Shown: positions 9,214 to 19,868 of the stretch, in pieces | How the letters are laid out: every line of letters starts with the position of its first letter | How positions within the stretch are numbered: the stretch's first letter is position 1 | Source: Bacteroidota bacterium | GTDB taxonomy: Bacteria; Bacteroidota; Bacteroidia; J057; JADKCL01 | Direction of reading: 5' to 3' | DNA: 64,000 bases | NCBI GenBank assembly: GCA_016718825.1 | Contig: JADKCL010000014.1 | Coordinates: 136,397 to 200,396, forward strand | Made by a program: the position numbers and the translations under genes | The notes under the pieces: model-generated | What the model was told of the DNA's origin: nothing | What the model saw: only the letters and a program-made list of their open reading frames with translations | Database searches by the model: none

Positions 9214-12200
9214 TTATCTCACCAAGGTGATGTTGCCGTTGAATTCTCTGTCGCCAATGCGAAGTGTGTAGAAAAATACACCATCGGGAACTGGACCTCT
9301 TTCATTTTCACCGTTCCAGCCACCGGTTTTGTTGGTGGTGCTCCATTGTTTCACACCCCAGCGGTCAAACACGGCGCAAGTAAACGGCTGATCGCCTGTG
9401 TACTGAATCACAAATTCGTCATTGAGTCCATCCGCATTCGGGCTGAATACGTTGGGAATGAAAAGATCAGGCACCTTCACAATGTAAGGGCCGTGGCTCA
9501 CGGTTCCAACGCAACCCCATTCGTTCCGCACGGTCAGCGTCACAAAATACGTGCCCGGAGCGGAGAAAGTATAGGTCGGATTCTGCTCGGGGCTTTGGAA
9601 GCCCGTTCCGAAATCCCACATCCAAGCACTGCTGCCTTGTGTGTCGTCGATGAAGTTGACAGCTGAACCCGGAATCGTCAATTCCACGGGATAGTTGGGA
9701 TCCGAATGAAATCCTGCCACAACGGTATCATGCACCACGACCGTCATCGCGATATCGGAGCTGTCTGCGCATCCTCCTGTGTTGGTGCCATACAGCATTA
9801 CAGGGTAGGAACCAGGCTCAGAGAAGGTATGCGTGATCGGCGAACCGTTTTCGCGTGGACTACCGTCGCCGAAATCCCAAGTGAGCAAGATGCCGTCTGC
9901 TGTGAGCGAGGTGAAGTTCACTTCGACAGGTGCGCAGCCATCGTTAAATGAGCTTGCAAACTCGACTTTGGGGGTTTCTATGACTTGAATGGTGATCGAA
10001 TCGGTACCAAAACAACCTGACTCCGAAAGTGTGACGTAATAGGTCGTCGTCGCATTGGGGGTAGCAATCGGATCGGCGGAGGCCGCATCGTCCAATGAAC
10101 TGCTTGGGCTCCAAGAAATGTTGCTTCCACCCAATCCGCCAGTCACGTGCAGACCGACAGACTGACCTTGGCAAACGATGCTTGTATCAGCCGTTACCAC
10201 TGGAACGATCTCATTCACAACCGTGACCAGCAATGAATCCGTCATGACAGGTATTGTAGGTGACCGTGAAGTAGAAATACATCGTCTGATCGGGGTTGAT
10301 CTGCACGTCTTCAATGTTGTTGGCGCCAACCACATACTGCGAGGGCTGCCATTCAATGATGATATTTTGCAAATCACCGGGCGAGAGTCCATTCACCCAA
10401 CCAATCGTACCGTTAAGGTTCCATGGACCTGATCCCGCGCAGACCGTCATGTTAGGACCTGCATCGAGCAATGGTGACGGGTTGATGGTCACCAACACGG
10501 AATCGACGTTGGTACATCCCTGTGCGGTTGAGACCGTCAGGTAATACAAACTCGTTTGCGCAGGCGAAGCCATGACGTCAGGAACATTGGTGGCACCCAG
10601 CCCAGCGGCGGGAGACCAAGTATAGCTGACGATTGAATCTGGAATCACTTGATTGGAAACGGAGGCATTGCCATCCAAGAAAGCAGAATCCCCGGCACAG
10701 ATGTCGCGGTTTTGACCGGCATCGACGGTTGGAATCTCTGTCACATACACCACGACGGTGTCGGCGTTGCTTGGGCAACCATTGCTCCATACGACCAACG
10801 AATAATTGGTGGTCAATGATGGGAAAGCCCAAGGGCTCGCTTGCTGATAATTGCTCAATCCGGTGATTGGGCTCCATTGAAACTCATACTGTGGGCCGGC
10901 ATTGCTGGCAATTCCCTGAAGCTGAGTGGTGTCGCCGGCACAGATAATGCGGTTAGGACCTGCATCTGCTATCGGGAGCGGATTCACCACGACTTCTACG
11001 GTCGAAAGCGTATCTGTGGTCGTGAAATCGGAAGTACAACCTGTACTCAGGTCGGTTACAACCAAAGCATAGATGGTAGAAGTATCCGGTCTTGCGCAAG
11101 GATTGGCAATCGTTGCATTGTTCAAGCCAGTGCCCGGAATCCACTGATAGGTGTAGGGACCATAGCCGTTGCTGATCGAAGGTGTGAGAACCACGCAAGG
11201 TGCGGGGGTTGCACAAATCGCGGTATCAGGTCCGGCATCGACGATGGGTTTGGGCAATACATTGACAATCATCGAGTCCAGTGGTGAAGTACAACCATTC
11301 TGGTCGGTCACCATCAGGTAATAGACAGTTGTATCTGTCGGATTTGCCACCGGATTGGGGCAGTTGACGCAGCTGAGTCCGCATGGCGGATTGTTGCAGC
11401 TCCAAGTGTAATAGTAAGGTGCTCCACCTCCGCCAGAGGCGGATCCTTGCAAAGCCACACCACCTGAACCTTCGCAGAAGCTCATGTCAGGACCGGCATT
11501 TGCTACGGGATTGGGGTTGGCATTGACAGTAGTTGCTCCTGTAGATACACAACCTTGGGCGTCTGTGACGGTAACCGAATAGGTTCCGGAGCAAAGACCG
11601 ACGATGCCTGTGGCAGTCGAACCGGTTGACCAAAGAATGTTGTAGGGAGCCGTGCCGCCCGCAGGTACCGCAGTAGCGGTACCATTGCATTGTCCAGCGC
11701 ATGATTCTGGGGTAGCATAGGCAACCACGGACGTTGGGCTTGGTTCCAGCACTGTGACGTTTCGAGTTATGACGCAGCCATTGGCATCGGTGATACTGCA
11801 GGTATAGGCACCCGCACTCAGGTTTGAAGCGGTAGCCCCACTGCCACCCCAAGGCGACCAAGCATAATGAAGCGGAGTTCCGCCTGATACGATGACTGTT
11901 GCAGAACCATTGTATCCTCCATTGCACGATACATTCATGCTTGTTAAAGGCGGACATCTGCGATGGCTGCGTGACTTGAATGGAGGTAATTGCTGTACAG
12001 CCGTTTGAAATCTGTAACCGTAACAGTAGCTGCCAGCAGGCAAACCAGTAGCAGTGGGAGTCGCTTGGCCATTGGACCATGTATGTTGTATCCGGGGACG
12101 CCACCACTAGCACTTTGCGTTTCAGTTCCAGATGACGTGCCAAAACACCAAGCCGGCGACATTGTTGAAGCTGGAATAATTTGTGTCGGCCCACGGTGAC

Positions 12201-13574
12201 GGTATCTCGGATGAGGTGCATCCATTGGCATCTGTCACGGCACGATGTATTGGCCAGCCGTCAAGCGGCGCAGTTTGTGCAGTCTGCCCCGTTGGTGTCC
12301 AAGAATAGGTATATCCGGGGGTGCCGCCAACTGCTGCCGTCGATGCCGCTCCGTTGTTTCCGCCAAAACAAAGTTAATTGGTAGCTGAGGCGTATTTGAA
12401 GTCGTTGGCTGGAGAATCGTATAAGACTCAATCAACTGACATCCAACACGTCTGTAACGGTCACCGTTACAGGTACCCGCAGGCACGTTGTTAAATCGAA
12501 CTTGTGGTTGAGCCAATTGCCCACAAATAAGACGAAAGGCGGGAAACCTCCCGATGGATTCCACGCTTGCAGATCCCGTTGCAGCACCTGGGCAGTTGAC
12601 GTCGTTGACAGTTGGGTTTAGGCTGAAACCAGGAGTAAAGCCAACGTTGACAGTATCGCGAACCTGAACCGTGCTACCGTCGCAGTTGGTATAGGTAATC
12701 TCAGCATAGTAGGATGTGTTTGAAGTAGGACAGGCAGTAACTGCCAACGATGTGCCGATTGCGACAGGGTTGCCGACTTGGTACCAGGCAACTTCGTATG
12801 GTTTGATGCACCTGCGGGAGTCCAACGCCAACCTTCGTTGGTTGCACTCCATTGCGTCGGAAATTGCGCCCAGGAACCGCGACTGCGGCATGTTCCAGTG
12901 GCATTGTGCAAACCCAAAATTGAAGCGCCACCGTTCCAAGTCGAGCAAAGTGGCTTTTCTTGAATATAGACTTCAATGATATTGGTCGTTTCGTAGATTG
13001 CAATTTGCTGAGTTGTGAACGAACCAGTGCATGAAAACATTGCATTCTGCTACCAAGAAACCACGTAAACACGGCAGGGAGCAGTTCCATACAACTGGGC
13101 ATACACTGCCCCACCGAATGCAGGGTTGATGTCATGCCATGGTCCCATGATACAGTTAAGAGGTGCTCCTGGATCTGGAATTGGCGCGTTGATTGGCCAA
13201 GGGCAATTTGAACCAACCGCATTCAAAGCAAACGAAACCATTCCGTTGGACCCTGGCTGCGCTTGGGTGTAGTTGGTTCCATAAAAACAATAATCAAAAG
13301 GGAGCGTCGTGATTGGCCCCCATACATCGTCTTGGTTGATAATGATCGGTGCCCCGGTGCTGAAGGAATAGGGGTTGTAAGGAATGGTCTGCACGTTGTA
13401 GGTCGTCGGCGCAAAGCCGGAGACCGGTACGGCAGTCAAGTTCACGCAACCACCGCAACCAAGAGTGGTATCATTCCCGGCATCCACGCCAGGGCATGAG
13501 ATGGTCGGTTGGGCATACGCAGTTGAAAAGGCAACAAGAATTGAGCAGAAAACAACTAAAACGACTTTTTTCAT
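9214..13574 (-). pseudogene. SprB-like PKD-repeat T9SS cargo gene, interrupted by a stop and several frameshifts
   Basis: Read end to end, this would encode about 1,450 residues. It starts with a signal peptide (MKKVVLVVFCSILVAFST, then AYAQ) and an N-terminal domain typical of gliding-motility-associated adhesins. Many PKD/SprB-type repeats follow, each built around DAGPD-x-x-xCxG and ending in xVxVTD, with two canonical PKD domains (TWDFGDGSPREN). It closes with a type B sorting domain (FIPNVFSPNADGLNDEF ... NGNITLVR). The frame is broken by an in-frame TAG at 13050-13052 where Tyr is expected, several small indels between about 12950 and 12040, and one near 10240. Reading resumes correctly after each break, so the decay is recent or the consensus is faulty. 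An intact product would be exported by T9SS and anchored or bound at the cell surface. Confidence 0.8.
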
Positions 13575-13892
13575 AGACTACAGGCGTAGATCATTGAAAT
13601 CTCCAAAAACCGGGGCAAACACTGTTTTGGGGAGCCCCACCCACGATGCAACCCGAAAGGGCCACATCAATCCCAAAATTTAACCAGAAAACGAAGTCTC
13701 ACCAAAATTCATGGCTGATTGGGCAGAAACAGTGCTTGAACTGTACTTCGTTACCCAACACAAAACCCTTGATTCCAAGTGCACGATCGATTTCCTAATG
13801 CAAAACAAACGATCCGACGCGGAATTACAAAGATTGATTATCCACGAACCTTGATTCGTCCGCCCTACGAACGTCCATTTGGCTATCATTGG
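13575..13892. other. Intergenic stretch, no feature seen
   Basis: About 318 bases between two minus-strand genes. Short open frames on both strands have no coding character. The promoter of the SprB-like gene should lie near 13580-13650 but no convincing box was found. Confidence 0.5.
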
Positions 13893-15320
13893 CTAGGGCC
13901 GCTCCAGAAAACCTTTTGCGGCCTTTTCCATCAACCAAGCTTCTTCAACCAACGGCTGCGTCGCCGCGATCTGCGCTTGAAGCCTGCCTGTATCCGCCAA
14001 TTTCAAACTCGCCCGGTAAATGGCATGCAGTAAATTCACAAAATTGGTGTAGGCAGCGCGGTTGCCTTCGGAAATGAGTTGATTGCGCCGCAAAAACGAG
14101 CGGAATGAGGTGATCAAAGAAAGCATCGGTTCGGTGTCACCCTGTTCAAAATAGATCATCAGCATCATTTTGCGGGTATCCAAGGAATAAAACACGTCTG
14201 TAAACTCGACACGCAAAAGGTTGCGCAGCGCCTTGTCATATTCGCCCCGGTGGTAATGCAAATCCGCAAGGTTGTAGGAATAGGCGTTTTCGCGGAAGTC
14301 CACGGGCAGGTTTTGCTTGTACTTGTTGATGAATTCCTCCACCCAATCAAATTCGGAGAGCCGCAACCCCACACTTGCGATATTTTTGTACTTCCAAGCA
14401 GAGAGAATGCCGTTTTCAAGGATATTTCCCGTCTCCAACGCCGAACGGTACAGCTTGTGCAGGGCTTCAAGGTAGGCCGCCTCCCCTGCCCTCACCTGCC
14501 GGATGCAATAATTTTGCGCATAGGAAAAGAGCTCCCGCCATGCCTCGTCGCCAAAGGCAGTCGCATTGTGAATCAGCAACTGCGAAAGCCGTTCAAAGCT
14601 GTCAGCACCGGCCTCGCCAATGAGCAGCCGCAACACCATATAATAGGCAGCCATCGTCGGCACCTTTTCATGGTCATAATTGTGGAGGTAGGTCAGCAAG
14701 CCTCCCGTGAGGCGCGTGTCGTATTTGCCTGAGAGAATCGACTGCCGGTTGATGACTTCACAGGTGAGCCGCAAACGGGAAATCAAGTAAAAATCATCGA
14801 GATAATCGACCATTTCCTGCAAATTGGCATCGTACGTTCGTACCTGACGGTTCAACATCTCACGCACTTCGATGCCCGCGGCTTGGTACCGGCGCCAAAA
14901 ATGATCCTCTGTCTGCGTGGTTTCCTTGTCCAATTTCTGATGGATGCGCTTGAGCTGCAGGCGGAAGTTCTTTTCCAAGGGACGTCGTTCAAATGCCTCG
15001 AGCACATGCAATTCACGCAGGGATTCGTGGTTTTGGTATTGCTCGAATCCCAAAAATGCCTCAGCCTGTCGCAAAAGGGCATTCATTTCGGTGGCGATAT
15101 CCTGCTCTGTAGCCGGCTTGCCGGGATGCGCAAGGTCCCAAACCTCGTAGCGGTCCAGTTTTTCGGCAGAAAAATCAGGCGCAGTTTTCTTCAATACCCG
15201 GAAAAGCTCCAAAAGCCCTTCGCTGCGATTGAAGTAGGGCGATTCCAAAAAATCTTCAAACCGCCGAAGCTCCGAAACGCGAAAAGTCCGCAACAACGCC
15301 ACCAATTTGCTAGCATGCAT
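13893..15320 (-). CDS. TPR-like helical-repeat protein, Saprospirales type
   Basis: From ATG 15320 the protein has 475 residues, no signal peptide and an almost fully alpha-helical pattern. The N-terminus (SKLVALLRTFRVSELRRF, then DFLESPYFN) is the characteristic head of a cytoplasmic helical family that is expanded in Saprospirales. Helix pairs resembling tetratricopeptide repeats follow, for example YNLADLHYHRGEYDKALRNL near residue 360. An upstream TTG would add five residues and is less likely. The broken gene at 30380-32521 aligns with this protein along its whole length, and the gene at 35453 has the same kind of head. TPR proteins are scaffolds for protein contacts; no partner is evident here. 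Confidence 0.72.
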   Translation of the reverse strand: MHASKLVALLRTFRVSELRRFEDFLESPYFNRSEGLLELFRVLKKTAPDFSAEKLDRYEVWDLAHPGKPATEQDIATEMNALLRQAEAFLGFEQYQNHESLRELHVLEAFERRPLEKNFRLQLKRIHQKLDKETTQTEDHFWRRYQAAGIEVREMLNRQVRTYDANLQEMVDYLDDFYLISRLRLTCEVINRQSILSGKYDTRLTGGLLTYLHNYDHEKVPTMAAYYMVLRLLIGEAGADSFERLSQLLIHNATAFGDEAWRELFSYAQNYCIRQVRAGEAAYLEALHKLYRSALETGNILENGILSAWKYKNIASVGLRLSEFDWVEEFINKYKQNLPVDFRENAYSYNLADLHYHRGEYDKALRNLLRVEFTDVFYSLDTRKMMLMIYFEQGDTEPMLSLITSFRSFLRRNQLISEGNRAAYTNFVNLLHAIYRASLKLADTGRLQAQIAATQPLVEEAWLMEKAAKGFLERP

Positions 15321-15541
15321 TCCCAAAAGACGCAATTTTTCGCATCAAAAAGTAGCCCAAAGAAAACTTTCTTTCAAAAAATAGTTCCACAATTTTAACT
15401 ATCTAAAAATGCTCAAAAAACATACTCAACTGATTTACAAATCAATTTTTAAATTCAACTCCAAACATTGATTCTGATAATTCTGCAAATTCTGCTCAAG
15501 AAAGAGAAGAAAATGTATTTCGCCACGCAAATTCTCCCCCT

Positions 15542-15549
15542 TAAGTTTG
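15542..15549 (+). promoter_or_regulatory. Possible -7 box TAAGTTTG
   Basis: The octamer matches the Bacteroidota -7 consensus TAnnTTTG and lies 36 bases before the ATG at 15586. A clear -33 TTG at the usual distance is not visible, so this is tentative. Confidence 0.3.
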
Positions 15550-15585
15550 ACATTAGATAAAAAGGCGTATTTCAAAATGCCAGTT

Positions 15586-16653
15586 ATGAGGAAGTTATCA
15601 GCTCTATTTTGCCTTGTCTTGATTGGAATGCTGCAGGCGAACGCACAGTTCCTCTCCGTGTTTCCCGGGGATGCCAATGCCAACGGTGGCTGCACCCACG
15701 TCGACTTGCTGCAAATCGGGCAATCCTATCTTTTCACGGGTCCGCCGCGGAATGCGCAGGACATCATTTGGAGCGCCCACCCTGCCCAAAGCTGGGTTGG
15801 TCAACCGGTTGGGGTCAATGCTGCGCACGCCGATTGCAACGGAGATGGTTTGGTAGACCGGTTTGATGCCTTGGCCATCGAAGCCAACTTTGGACAGCCA
15901 TTTGGCGCAACGATCACCGATGTCAATTCGATTGGAACGGGAAATAATCCCACAGTCGGCATCAATCTCGTTCAGGATTCCATTTTTGTACAAGGGACGA
16001 CGGTGTTGACACTCAGCATCGAGCTTGGTTCTCAGGCGAATCCGGTAGACAGCATCTATGGTTTGGCCTTGACGATCAGCTACGACCCGCAGATCGTCGA
16101 CAATATCAACCTCAACTGGACGGGTGGATTTTTGGCGGATTCGATGGGCAATTCGATTCTTTTTGCTCGGGCCGATACGATTCTAGGAAAGATCTACTTG
16201 GCGGTAACCGCCACAGACCACAGCAATCGAATGGGATATGGCACCTTGGGAACGATCGGCATCGTGATGGACGACAACATCCGCGTCAATGGACGCTGGG
16301 ATTTGCTGCTCGAACCCACCTATGTTTTGGGTATGACGGCTTCGGCTGCAATGGTGGGTCTTCATCCACTTGGGGATACCCTTACCGTCATTACGGCGCG
16401 CACGGATCCTTTTTCCAATGCAGTCGAAGTATATCCCAATCCGGCGAGCAATCGGTTCATCGTCCACAGCGACCTACGCATGGCGAAGGTGCTGCTCTGG
16501 GACAGTCGCGGCCGATTGGTTTTGGAACGCAAAAACTTGAATCATCAACTTGAAACATTTGATACAGCGCAACTTGCTGCAGGCTGCTACTTTCTGGAAG
16601 TGCACTCAGAAACTGGCATTCAACGCAAAAAGTTGATTCTAAACTCGAAATAA
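15586..16653 (+). CDS. T9SS cargo protein with dockerin-like and cohesin-like regions
   Basis: The product (355 residues from ATG 15586; ATG 15577 is an alternative) has a signal peptide ending ANAQ. Next come two short calcium-loop segments, GDANANGGCTHVDLLQIG and DCNGDGLVDRFDALAI, which together look like a type I dockerin pair. A region of about 130 residues with the strand order and phrases of a cohesin-like domain follows (VLTLSIELGSQANPVDSIYG, then LTISYDPQIVDN). The last 80 residues form a type A T9SS sorting domain (VEVYPNPASNRFIV ... LAAGCYFLEV ... KKLILNSK). It is probably secreted and attached to the outer surface. It heads a row of three co-oriented T9SS cargo genes. The dockerin and cohesin calls rest on motif shape only. 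Confidence 0.75.
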   Translation: MRKLSALFCLVLIGMLQANAQFLSVFPGDANANGGCTHVDLLQIGQSYLFTGPPRNAQDIIWSAHPAQSWVGQPVGVNAAHADCNGDGLVDRFDALAIEANFGQPFGATITDVNSIGTGNNPTVGINLVQDSIFVQGTTVLTLSIELGSQANPVDSIYGLALTISYDPQIVDNINLNWTGGFLADSMGNSILFARADTILGKIYLAVTATDHSNRMGYGTLGTIGIVMDDNIRVNGRWDLLLEPTYVLGMTASAAMVGLHPLGDTLTVITARTDPFSNAVEVYPNPASNRFIVHSDLRMAKVLLWDSRGRLVLERKNLNHQLETFDTAQLAAGCYFLEVHSETGIQRKKLILNSK

Positions 16654-16679
16654 GGACTTCTACAATTAGGGTAAACACA

Positions 16680-18140
16680 ATGAAAAAATTAGGCGTATTC
16701 ACATTCTTGCTTGCAATTTGTCTCTCTTGGGCACAGGCTCAAGTCTACTACATCACGGTTTCCGGAACGGTTACAGACATCAATGGAGGTGCCCCCGTGG
16801 CCAACCACTTGGTAGATGTCGCAATTGACTCCAGCAACTTTTTTGGCTACAGCTACTTTACAACAGTGACGACCGACGCACTTGGCCAATACTCCGCAGT
16901 GGTTCCTGTGGTGATCGGTTTGAACCAAGGTACAGGTTATACTGGAACGCGTGATTGCACACCCGGCGGCTACAGTGTGGTGAATTATACATTCACCAAC
17001 AATACCACCACGATTCCCAACTTGAACCATCAGATTTGCACCACAGTGCAAAACAACTGCAATTCGGCGTTCTCGGCCACATGGATTCAGGGCTCAACCA
17101 ACGTGCAGTTTGCGGATCAGTCTACTGCCAGTACAGGCAATATCACGGCTTGGTCTTGGAACTTTGGCGACGGAGGGACGAGCAGCTTGCAAAACCCCAG
17201 CCACAGCTACAATGCTATGGGATCCTACGTCGTCTGTTTGGACATCACAACGTCGACGGGCTGCACCGATACGTATTGCGACTCCGTTTACGTGGGCAAC
17301 AACACCGGTATTTTCTGCAATGCAACGTTGACCCCCAACGTCAATCCAGGTGGTAGCGTAACGTATTCTGTGACTGCATCCGGTTCCGGCACGATCGTCG
17401 GATATTCCTATGACTTTGGCGATGGCAGCCCGATTTTGGGCAGCGCAAATGCATCGGAAACGCATACCTACGCCGTCAGCGGCACCTATATTGCCTGTGT
17501 GGATGTCATTTTCAGCGATTCATGCATTGCGCGCAGCTGTGCAACGGTCACGACGACCGGCGCATTGGGCTGCCAAGCCGGCTTCTTCTGGTATCCTGAT
17601 TCCAGCGGCAACTACAGCATCATCGTGGTCAACACTTCCGCCGGCAACAACCTGAGCTATCAGTGGACCTTTGGTGACGGTAGCTCGAGTACCCAAGCTT
17701 ATCCGCAACATACCTACAGCGGCCCAGGCACATTTGTGGTTTGCGTCACGGTCACGAGCAACAATCCACAGTGTACCGACACCTATTGTGATTCCTTGGT
17801 GGTGGTCAATAAAGTCGCTACCCCATTCACCATCAACGTGATTGCCAATGGCGCAACCTCTGTGAATCCGAATCAAAATGCCGCGGCCAACGTGAGCATC
17901 TACCCCAATCCGGCGCGTGACTTCTTGCAAGTCGATGTAACATTGACTGACAACAGCAATGTTGGAATCGCGTTGATGGATGTCAGCGGAAGGGTTGTTG
18001 CCACGGAAAATGTCGGCGAATTGAACAGCGGCAAACATGGCATCCGCTTGCAGACGCAAGACTTGCCAGCCGGCCTCTACCTCGCCCGTGTGACCACCAA
18101 CAACGGTCAAAGCACCCACAAGGTGATGATTGCACACTGA
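16680..18140 (+). CDS. T9SS cargo protein with three PKD-like domains
   Basis: This 486-residue protein has a signal peptide (MKKLGVFTFLLAICLSWA, cleavage after QAQ). An N-terminal beta domain of about 100 residues (VSGTVTDINGGAPVANHL, carboxypeptidase-regulatory-like) comes next. Three PKD domains follow, marked by WNFGDGGTSS, YDFGDGSPIL and WTFGDGSSST, each closed by an HTY or HSY motif. The type A sorting domain (VSIYPNPARDFLQVDV ... AGLYLARV ... HKVMIAH) directs export through T9SS. PKD domains usually mediate binding to protein or polysaccharide. It lies 26 bases after the preceding cargo gene, and a terminator follows. The next gene is a close paralogue. Confidence 0.88.
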   Translation: MKKLGVFTFLLAICLSWAQAQVYYITVSGTVTDINGGAPVANHLVDVAIDSSNFFGYSYFTTVTTDALGQYSAVVPVVIGLNQGTGYTGTRDCTPGGYSVVNYTFTNNTTTIPNLNHQICTTVQNNCNSAFSATWIQGSTNVQFADQSTASTGNITAWSWNFGDGGTSSLQNPSHSYNAMGSYVVCLDITTSTGCTDTYCDSVYVGNNTGIFCNATLTPNVNPGGSVTYSVTASGSGTIVGYSYDFGDGSPILGSANASETHTYAVSGTYIACVDVIFSDSCIARSCATVTTTGALGCQAGFFWYPDSSGNYSIIVVNTSAGNNLSYQWTFGDGSSSTQAYPQHTYSGPGTFVVCVTVTSNNPQCTDTYCDSLVVVNKVATPFTINVIANGATSVNPNQNAAANVSIYPNPARDFLQVDVTLTDNSNVGIALMDVSGRVVATENVGELNSGKHGIRLQTQDLPAGLYLARVTTNNGQSTHKVMIAH

Positions 18141-18170
18141 TTTTTCCAGGAAAATCGTTTGATCCTCTGT

Positions 18171-18206
18171 TACAGCCTCCTCGAATTCGGGGAGGCTGTA
18201 GTTTTT
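18171..18206 (+). terminator. Rho-independent terminator
   Basis: The stem acagcctcc (18172-18180) pairs with ggaggctgt (18191-18199) and is followed by a T-rich run. It closes the operon that ends at 18140. Confidence 0.8.
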
Positions 18207-18315
18207 AAATGAAGCGCCTCGAAACCACGTAGAAAGCCCGGTTTTGATTAGGAATTTGGCGATGCTATTCCGACATTCGCAGAAGATTGGGGAATTGGAA
18301 ATCAATCGTTTGAAC

Positions 18316-19758
18316 ATGAAAAAGCATCTTATTTGGACGTTTTGGATGATCGTCTGCGGCCTTACCACAATGCAGGCACAACAGGTTAATGTTTCGGGAA
18401 CGATCACCGACACCGGAACCGGCTTTGGAACGGCAAATTATCCCGTGGAAATCGTCGTGTACGATTCGATGAGCTCCAATTTGGTCCTTCAATCCACGGT
18501 CTATACGGATTCCGTCGGGGCCTACCAATTCAGCTTCCCCACGATCAATGGCCCCTTGCTCGGAAATGGTGAGGTGAATGTGCAGGATTGCAACGGAATG
18601 ATACAGTCATTGCATTTTGCCTTCAACAATGGCAGCGCCAACCTCACCAACTTTGATTTCGGGATTTGTGTGCCTACTGCAGGTTGCACTGCTTCCTTCA
18701 TGGCCATACCTCAAATCGGCGGAACAAACGTAGTTTTCCATGACTATTCAACGACCAACTTGGGTGCTATCGTCAACTGGGAATGGCAGTTCGGAGATGG
18801 CGACTCTGCTTTTGGTTTGAATATGCTTCACAATTACCCATCGTTTGGAACCTACCTCGCTTGCCTTACCATTACGACCAACAACGGTTGCACCGCGACC
18901 TTCTGTGATTCAGTTACCGTCGGGTCGATCAACGCCAATTGCCAAGTCACGTTGAACTACGGCGTTTTCCCTAGCGGGGCTTACGGGTTTTCTGCTGCTG
19001 CAACAGGGACCGGCATTCCGGTGAACTATTTTTATGACTTCGGGGATGGAAACACCCTGAGCAATGGCAGCGACAGCGTCCTTTACAGCTATCCCAACAA
19101 TGGAAACTATTCGGCTTGTGTGACGGTAATGTTTTCCGACTCCTGCATCGCAACGGGTTGCGTCGGTGTCGTGACGCCCAATGTGGCTTGCAACGCCTCC
19201 TTTTCCGCCATTCCAGATACATCCGGTCAATATTCGTTGTTGCTGGTCAACAATTCTTGGGGTCTGGGGCTCAGCTATCAATGGGATTTCGGAGACGGTG
19301 GCACATCCAACGCGGCGTATCCATCACATACTTATGCGGGTCCCGGCACATACATGATCTGCCTTTCTGTCTGGGATTCGACCAATACCTGCACCTCAAC
19401 TTTTTGTGACTCGATCACTGTCATCAACAAACTCGGCGCAGCCTTCACCATTCAGGTAGTGCCCGGCGTCTTGACTGCGGCAGCAAGTCCGGCAGAATCC
19501 TTCACCGAATGGAGCATTTTCCCCAATCCAGCGACGGACCGGATACAGGTGAAGGTGATGATGGAGCGTGCAGGAGCTTTAAGATGCAAGATTCTAGATC
19601 TGTCGGGCCGAATCATGGCATCCGAAGATGCAGGAATTCAATCACGCGGGGCACATCACTTCAATTTGGATGTAGCCGGATTCGCTCCGGGAATCTACTT
19701 GTTGCAGGTGCAGACTGGAATGGGCTCAAGTACCCAAAAGCTTGTAGTAGCCCATTGA
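18316..19758 (+). CDS. T9SS cargo protein with PKD domains, paralogue of the upstream gene
   Basis: From ATG 18316 the protein has 480 residues and repeats the architecture of its neighbour. It has a signal peptide (MKKHLIWTFWMIVCGLTT, cleavage after MQAQ) and a first beta domain (VNVSGTITDTGTGFGTAN). Three PKD domains with WQFGDGDSAF, YDFGDGNTLS and WDFGDGGTSN follow, then a type A sorting domain (WSIFPNPATDRIQVKV ... PGIYLLQV ... QKLVVAH). The phrases FSDSCIA and LGLSYQW are shared with the upstream gene, so the two arose by tandem duplication and then diverged. The 24 codons between the open frame at 18244 and this ATG have no signal character. Likely surface-exposed or released; the ligand is unknown. 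Confidence 0.88.
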   Translation: MKKHLIWTFWMIVCGLTTMQAQQVNVSGTITDTGTGFGTANYPVEIVVYDSMSSNLVLQSTVYTDSVGAYQFSFPTINGPLLGNGEVNVQDCNGMIQSLHFAFNNGSANLTNFDFGICVPTAGCTASFMAIPQIGGTNVVFHDYSTTNLGAIVNWEWQFGDGDSAFGLNMLHNYPSFGTYLACLTITTNNGCTATFCDSVTVGSINANCQVTLNYGVFPSGAYGFSAAATGTGIPVNYFYDFGDGNTLSNGSDSVLYSYPNNGNYSACVTVMFSDSCIATGCVGVVTPNVACNASFSAIPDTSGQYSLLLVNNSWGLGLSYQWDFGDGGTSNAAYPSHTYAGPGTYMICLSVWDSTNTCTSTFCDSITVINKLGAAFTIQVVPGVLTAAASPAESFTEWSIFPNPATDRIQVKVMMERAGALRCKILDLSGRIMASEDAGIQSRGAHHFNLDVAGFAPGIYLLQVQTGMGSSTQKLVVAH

Positions 19759-19826
19759 CGAAGAACGGATTCGCAGAAAAAACGATTGAAAACGCCTGAA
19801 AAAGCGGAGTAGCCACGCCTTTTGCA

Positions 19827-19834
19827 TAGCTTTG
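19827..19834 (+). promoter_or_regulatory. Possible -7 box TAGCTTTG
   Basis: It matches TAnnTTTG and lies 34 bases before ATG 19869. No good -33 element is seen upstream, so the call is weak. Confidence 0.3.
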
Positions 19835-19868
19835 CAGGGATTGTTGTTGGTAAAAATTCCGTTTGGTT

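Noticed and set aside
17520..18413. Long minus-strand open frame of 297 codons
   Set aside because: It lies opposite the PKD genes, has no signal or domain cues, and its codon pattern is the mirror of the plus-strand genes.
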